Positions 58,701-64,000 of a stretch of DNA of 64,000 bases are shown one piece after another (the stretch's first letter is position 1; each line of letters starts with the position of its first letter). The notes below the pieces were generated by a model. It saw only the letters and a program-made list of their open reading frames with translations. It was not told where the DNA came from and did not search any database. This DNA comes from Protonemura montana. Lineage: Eukaryota > Arthropoda > Insecta > Plecoptera > Nemouridae. Where the stretch lies: NCBI GenBank assembly GCA_947568835.1, contig OX387602.1:22061021-22125020 (forward strand). The letters are read 5' to 3'. Made by a program: the position numbers and the translations under genes.

Positions 58701-61700
58701 GAAGATGGGCTTGTCGGTGTTTTGTCGGTGCCTTGCTCTGCTGGGCGATCCGGCAGCGGGTGGTGTTGGTGTTCACGTCCTCGCTCTTCTCGGGGCGTTT
58801 GCACCTGCCGTTAGCACCCTCTTGCGTCCGTTGTGGGCTGAACGCATCCCACTGCTTGTCGGCATGCTCAAGGGTGAGTACAACAATAACATAATATTAG
58901 GATAAAGGTTTTGACAAATTTTATAAGATGGTCATGAAGGATTGGACAAATATGTGACTGATTGTTTTTCTTTTCAATATTATGCCTGCTCATTTTAGTA
59001 TTAAATTTTATTTTTGTAGTTTATTTTTAATTACAATTTATTTTTAATGTGGACTGGTCTACATCTTTTTACACTTTGACTGTTAACCATGTGATAATGG
59101 ACAAATAAAGATAGAAATACAAGACTTGTATTTATAATGTAAAATTGATGAGATCGTGTAAAATCTGTAAAAATTTTAAGACAATTTATTATATATAAAT
59201 TGTCTAATATGTCTTAACTATAAAACAAGATTTTTTTTGTCCATGGTGAGACAATTTATTATATAAATAAAATGATATAATAAAAAAAAATCTTGTGTAC
59301 CTACTGCATTTCAGGAGATACAGTTTTTAAATTTATTGTGAAGCTAGATTAATATCTGAAATTCAAACCTTAACCCAATAAAATCCACTAAAAAATGAAG
59401 ATACAACCTGCCCGCAGATTGTGGTGGCAAGGAGTGGTCGCCGCGTACGTGGGATGACGCAGTGTTGGACTTTGTGGTGGCATCTGTGCGAGAAATTGGC
59501 GAAGAGCAATGGATGCTTGCGCTGGGCTCGGAACTCTCGCGTCAGACAGCTGCAAGCTCCGGCCGGTCCGCCGAACACAATGCGCTGCTCCGAAGCCTGG
59601 CGATGGTCTCCAGTCTCGTGCATGATGCCGCATTTGTGCGCCGCACACTTGACCTTGTTGTGGCTAACCTGCGCAACCACTCGCCCATTGACAGCCTTGT
59701 ACGTTTAGCAATTTTTCTTTCAAAAAGCCAGTGTTAGATAAGAATATTCGTAGCTTATAATTTATTTTCAACCAACCTCTGGAAACTTTACCAGTCTAGG
59801 TTAGAGGTTACAGGTAATTTCAGGGAAAATTGTCCAGCTCCTTCAGATGCTTACTAACCAGCCAATAAACAAAATATTTGATTTATTGATATATAAATAA
59901 ATTTAAAAGAGGAATGTTATCAAAGCAAGTAGTATTACCACAGGTATTACCTACTGTCTTTTAGTAAAGCTATTATCAGGAGAAATTTTCATTAGGTCTT
60001 TTTAAAACAGAGCTTTGTTTTCCTTCAAAATAAAAAAATAAGAAACTTTATTTCATGACATTAGTCTTAACAAAGCCAATAAGTTGTGCTTAGAGCTTTA
60101 ACAGTGAAGTAAAGCTGAGGAACCAAGTCTCGTCATCAGGCAAAGTCCTTACTAGCCCCATGTTCTATGTGAGTAGGGTTGTGCGCGTGCGGTTGGACTC
60201 GTGTCGCGCAGCCACCTAGACGCAGCGCTGCTGACGTTGGAGCATGCTGCTCGCGACGAGCTGCACCGCAAGTCGTCGCGCATGCTGGGCCTGATGAAGG
60301 ACCCAAGACAGGAGGCAGAGACAGAGCGGGCGCGTCTCACGTTGTTGAATGCGCATGCAGAGGTCGCTGCAGAAGCATCATTTGCGCTTCTGCTACCGCA
60401 CACCGAGAACATGTCGGCATTCGTAACGCAGCAGCTGCTCGTGGCCAAGGTGAGGTGTCTTTGGTCTGTCTTTGGACTATCGCCTTCATTATGGTTTTTA
60501 TCAGGGCTGGTCCTTATCAAGTCTTTTAGGATCAATACCAAAAATCTAGGCTAGAGATTTGGGGCAAGAGTTCTTATATAAAAGTGTTAGAATTATTAGA
60601 ATGATCAGTTAATTGCCGACTATACACTCTTCTATCAACATTAAACAAAAAGATCAGAGTTAAAGGCTGATGAGCTGCCTGTTTAACATATTTGAGTGAG
60701 AAAAAACACAGTTAAACATACTATTTCTTTACAAACACTTCAGCAATTGTTTGATGTGAGGAATTCCTGTTGTTATCAGGACGTTCTGGTAAAGGAAGCA
60801 GCACTGAAAGCCCTCGGGAACATCGCAGATGCGTTTCACCCATTACGGAACGAGCAGCAGGCTGGTTTGCATGGCCGTTCCCAGAGCCTGAGCCTCGTTC
60901 TCAGCCAGATGGCTCAGCCGGCACTGGTTCCAACTGCCCTACGAGTGGCTATCAAGTTGATGTATCCTTTACTAAACTTAGGATTTTTGTATAACTACGC
61001 TCTAATGCCAAATGATGGGGCACTTTAAATTATTCTACCAACTAATAATTAATAAGTGGACTAATTTCCTTCATACACAAAATAAAATCACAATGATTCA
61101 ACATTAACTGCATTAACAGTCTGAAAATGTAAATGTTCAGATTTGGAAATTGTGCATGAAATGACCAGAAAATGTTGGGTGATAAAGCGTAACTTACAAG
61201 GCTTGTAATAATTGATTTGGCATTTCCTATATCCAAAATATTTCTGTTGATCTGTTATCGTTGCTAAACTTTAAACAGGATTTAGCACTGGGGTTTTACT
61301 GGCATCCTAAGTAATAACAGTCCATTAATTTGTTATTTGCTTCGCAAGAGACAACCAGAAGAAGTTGTTTTGTTTGGTTACTGTCTGTTCATAACTCATC
61401 TTGAAACTGAAAAACCAGCACTCTGACCAAGAGAGTGAGAGAAAGAGACTGAGAGACTACCAATAAAAACCAAGTGATCACAATGTGACCTTGACATCTG
61501 TGTCAGCACCCTGCCTCCGAGCCTGTCTGTTGATGAACGAACAGCATTTGCGCGGACATGCTTCAGCCACGTGTTTGCACCACCCAATGCTGCTCCCGAC
61601 GCACTAAGGGCACTCAAGGCCGCTCTCAAACAGGTCAGTATTCGCTCAGCTTCTAAAGTTGCCAATCTTGTCCCCTATTAATGTCCAATCCTGCTCAACC

Positions 61701-63516
61701 CAATCCTGTACATCTAATTCTGTATTTGTCAGGGGAAAAATGTATGATCTTACTGTACTAACACAGGGGTTCTTTTCTTTTCTGTTGTCCACTGCTCCTT
61801 TTCCTTGCCATACCGCACTAAATACTAATTTATTGTGAGCAGTTCACTTTCACGACAAACTTTCAAGTACAACTGCTTGAAAGTCAAATGTAAAATCTTT
61901 TTGCCTTGTGCTTGATTTAGCCGCAAGGATTTTCACTCTCGTAACAGTTTACATGAGTCATGGGTGCTTGTCCAGCAGACTGCTGTGAAATATGCTCCCT
62001 TGAACAAGGCCTTGCAAAAGCAAAAATTGGAAATTGTAGAATGTTGTCTTTTATTGTTGTTTGTTTTATAGATCCTTTCTGTGGATGGCATTCCGGCTAC
62101 TCTTGACGAGCTGTTCTCATTGCTGTTGCCGTGGACTCGGAGCTCTGAGCCAGGTCGACGGTTGGCAGCCACCGTTGCCGTGCGCACGCTGCTCAAGTGT
62201 TACCATGACAACCTAACTTTTGGCTTTGAGGTGAGGCTCAGTGTATTTGCTACCATTGGCTTAGGAAATAATTGTGCCACATCAAATTTTGTATTTTGTT
62301 TGAAGCCTTATTCATTCTTAAAACAAAGTTTTGTGGTTGATTTATAGAGTTTATTTTCAAAGCTGGAAAATTCCTTCTAAACACACTCGGAATAGGCACT
62401 GCTATAATTAGACTACGTTTTTATATGCTATTACAGTGTTGTTGTTTACAATTTACTTTCCAATATACCACTCCTTCTGGTGGAGAAGGAGTGGCTTTGG
62501 GGGGGGGGGGGGGGGGGGGTGAAGGTGCAGGGAACTCAAATTTGGCGTAGGTACATATGATTGTTTTGTGCTCGAATCTATCTTTTCGAAGCTGAATAGG
62601 TAATAAACAAGTTGTGAATCCCTTTAAGGAAAGTAACATGTTTTCTCGTGCATCTGATGAAGTGGTTAATAATCAGTTTGTAACTTAATGACATCATAAT
62701 CTGTAATTGAGACCATACCATCTTGCAGAACCCCAGCAAATTTGGACAGAGCGGGGCGATGACAGGGTCACTGGCTGCACGATGCACAGATGGTTGTGTT
62801 GCGGTACGTGGTTGTGCGGTGGATGCCGTAGGACTTGCCTTGGCGTTAGCCGTGCGCTATGAAGGACACGAATTTGACGCAGCTGTGGATCTTGCAGCTA
62901 TTCGCTCAGACATTGCCGCAGACGATCCGGCACAGCTCTATAATTCCACTGCGCGGCTAGCCACGGTAAGGGCAAACAACAGACTTCGCGACCCACTTTT
63001 TAATGCAAACTAGTTCTTTCATAATCATCATTGCATGATCAGTTGCAGATCTATTTGGTTTATCTACCAATGCAAGTTACTGTAGCAAGGCTTGGCTTAG
63101 TTTGTAACTTATTTTGGAACTGCCACAACTTATTAGATAGTGGCTCAAGCGTAAATTTTGCTGTTTTGAACAATTTTGCATCTTTTTAATTGTAAGATGA
63201 AGCATATTTAGAATGAACGTCTTCAGAGCTGGTAATACAACCATGCTGGGATCTCTTTTTTTTATATTAGTTCTCTTTCTGCACAAAATAAGCATTTGTG
63301 GTCAGTAAGCATGACCTTACTCTCTTAACACTTGGTATGGGTTGCAGGTGATGTGCTTGAAGCTGCCTCCATCCCAGCACGTGCAGTTTGCCGAGGCACT
63401 GTTGGAAGGACTGCTGGACTCGGAGGCCACAGCCAGCGCTGGCGTCAGTGTTGTGCTGAAAGTCTTCCTGGAGCAACGCGGTGGGGAGCTCTACCACCAC
63501 GTTGATTCCATCATTG
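52717..63516 (+). CDS. MROH1: Maestro HEAT-like repeat protein MROH1, 5' part (17 exons, runs past the window end)
   Basis: Exons: 52717-52777, 52925-53070, 53156-53359, 53472-53661, 53923-54074, 54603-54836, 55410-55488, 55810-56018, 57268-57550, 58685-58873, 59418-59698, 60177-60449, 60780-60961, 61507-61633, 62072-62230, 62729-62965, 63348-63516 (ends phase 1). About 1058 aa are visible of a family near 1600 aa. The protein starts MEASKSKMTDHLL and consists of helical HEAT repeats throughout (for example TADKDEVVRLAVVTSL, SSERDRVRAVVVATQL, KEAALKALGNIADAF, RCTDGCVAVRGCAVDAVG). Diagnostic MROH1 stretches include ICEEKESVLGEDTVLL, LPHYAILHTMGALASANVFG, and SSRMLGLMKDPRQEAETERA. In vertebrates MROH1 is linked to late endosomes/lysosomes and WASH; a role here is inferred from the family only. 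Coding exons are strongly GC-rich compared with introns. The start ATG is the first in a short plausible first exon. Confidence 0.92.
54215..54335 (+). repeat. Interspersed repeat with CTGAAGA core and GACGAG stem (copy 2)
   Basis: In MROH1 intron 5. CTGAAGA (54225-54231) is followed by GACGAG/CTCGTC arms around a 6-nt loop and then by a perfect GGCCCT-GTTT-AGGGCC hairpin (about 54268-54283). Shared with 12320-12470. Confidence 0.6.
55135..55160. repeat. Poly(G) tract
   Basis: Run of about 24 G in MROH1 intron 6; length probably uncertain in assembly. Confidence 0.8.
58114..58551 (-). mobile_element. 5S-rRNA-derived SINE, full-length, minus strand
   Basis: Perfect 11-bp target-site duplication ACTAGTTTAGT (58103-58113 and 58552-58562). 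Same head (CCGAACGGTTTGTCGTGTTG on the minus strand), 5S-like region with a small internal change, body and tail as the other copies. MROH1 intron 9. Confidence 0.9.
62498..62520. repeat. Poly(G) tract
   Basis: Run of about 20 G in MROH1 intron 15. Confidence 0.75.
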
Positions 63517-63809
63517 GTATGTGCGAGCTATGCAGCGGTGCTTGGTTGCCAGCATAAAATGGATTAATTAAGTGGCTTTTGTGATCTATGATACTGATAA
63601 GTTGAGGACAGGATAGCTGGAGAAAGCAGCTGTGGTGAACAAATACAATCTAAAAAAAAAGGAATCTTTACTTTAAAATATTTTTAAAACAAAGAGGAGG
63701 TTGCTGAGTGTAGTAATCAGTTTTGCTTCTAGCAATATGCTGTATCTCATCTGGTCCTAGCCTGGTGTACATTTTTCACCCCTTAGTTGTTATGTCTATA
63801 TCAATATGA

Positions 63810-64000
63810 TAGTTTTTAGACTCATGTCTACTATATCTTCTTTACTTTATGCCCTGTTTGATTGGGTTAAGTTATATAAGAATGGTAAATCAAATATGCA
63901 ATGCTACGCATTTACACAGATCCTATGATGAACTTTGTTTTGCTGGTTTTTAGACTCATATCTACTTTATCTAACCTTAGCACTAGTCTTGTCAAAAACT
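63810..64000 (+). repeat. Two direct copies of the TTTTTAGACTCATGTCTACT repeat end
   Basis: TAGTTTTTAGACTCATGTCT at about 63810 and GGTTTTTAGACTCATATCTA at about 63950, the second continuing with ACCTTAGCACTAG up to the window edge. These are ends of the MITE family also seen at 8527 and 47955; the element continues outside. Confidence 0.6.

Noticed and set aside
1-64000. CRISPR arrays, operons, bacterial terminators or ribosome-binding sites
   Set aside because: The window is eukaryotic with spliced genes, and no such structures were seen.
1-64000. tRNA genes
   Set aside because: No cloverleaf with convincing A and B boxes was noticed by eye; a tRNAscan run would be needed to exclude one.

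Overview
This is a gene-dense piece of an animal nuclear genome, almost certainly an arthropod and probably an insect. Genes are split into many short exons with GT-AG introns. Two genes encode a ZAD (zf-AD) domain, a family expanded in arthropods. The introns hold DNA transposons, MITE-like foldbacks and 5S-rRNA-derived SINEs. I assembled the exon models by hand from reading frame, intron phase and splice sites, so boundaries may be off by a base or two. Every complete model closes in frame.

Layout: (1) 540-3763 (+), the last five exons of an EEPD1-like endonuclease/exonuclease/phosphatase protein, with its 5' part outside the window. (2) 6464-8373 (+), ECH1, a dienoyl-CoA isomerase of 313 aa. 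(3) 9531-10197 (-), DRC8/EFCAB2, an axonemal EF-hand protein, head-to-head with (4) 10561-26649 (+), an hnRNP U-like protein (SAP, acidic region, SPRY, P-loop kinase-like, RGG, Q/G/Y-rich; 935 aa). Introns 5 and 9 of gene 4 each carry a full 4111-bp copy of the same DNA transposon, in opposite orientations, with intact 860-aa transposase ORFs. (5) 31250-41768 (+), a chimera of 822 aa: an N-terminal ZAD module joined in frame to a second SPRY/P-loop/RGG/Q-rich hnRNP U-like body without a SAP domain. (6) 43350-51108 (+), a ZAD C2H2 zinc-finger protein of 953 aa. (7) 52717 to beyond the window end (+), an MROH1-type HEAT-repeat protein, 17 exons and about 1058 aa visible.

The most interesting point is the order hnRNPUL - (ZAD/hnRNPUL chimera) - ZAD-ZnF. 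This is the arrangement expected when a segment running from inside the hnRNPUL gene to inside the neighbouring ZAD gene is duplicated in tandem: both parents stay intact and a 5'-ZAD/3'-hnRNPUL fusion is born at the junction. The exon lengths of the shared body are the same in both copies (305, 113, 264, 252 and 169 nt), and all intron phases match.

Mobile DNA includes the twin 4.1-kb elements (TSDs ATAA and TTAG), a 1.1-kb hAT-like element with an 8-bp TSD, four complete and one truncated 5S-derived SINE, several foldback/MITE elements and a LINE RT fragment. The paralogous chimera intron supplies an empty site for one transposon copy. The genes otherwise look functionally unrelated (DNA repair, fatty-acid oxidation, cilia, RNA binding, transcription, lysosome/HEAT).
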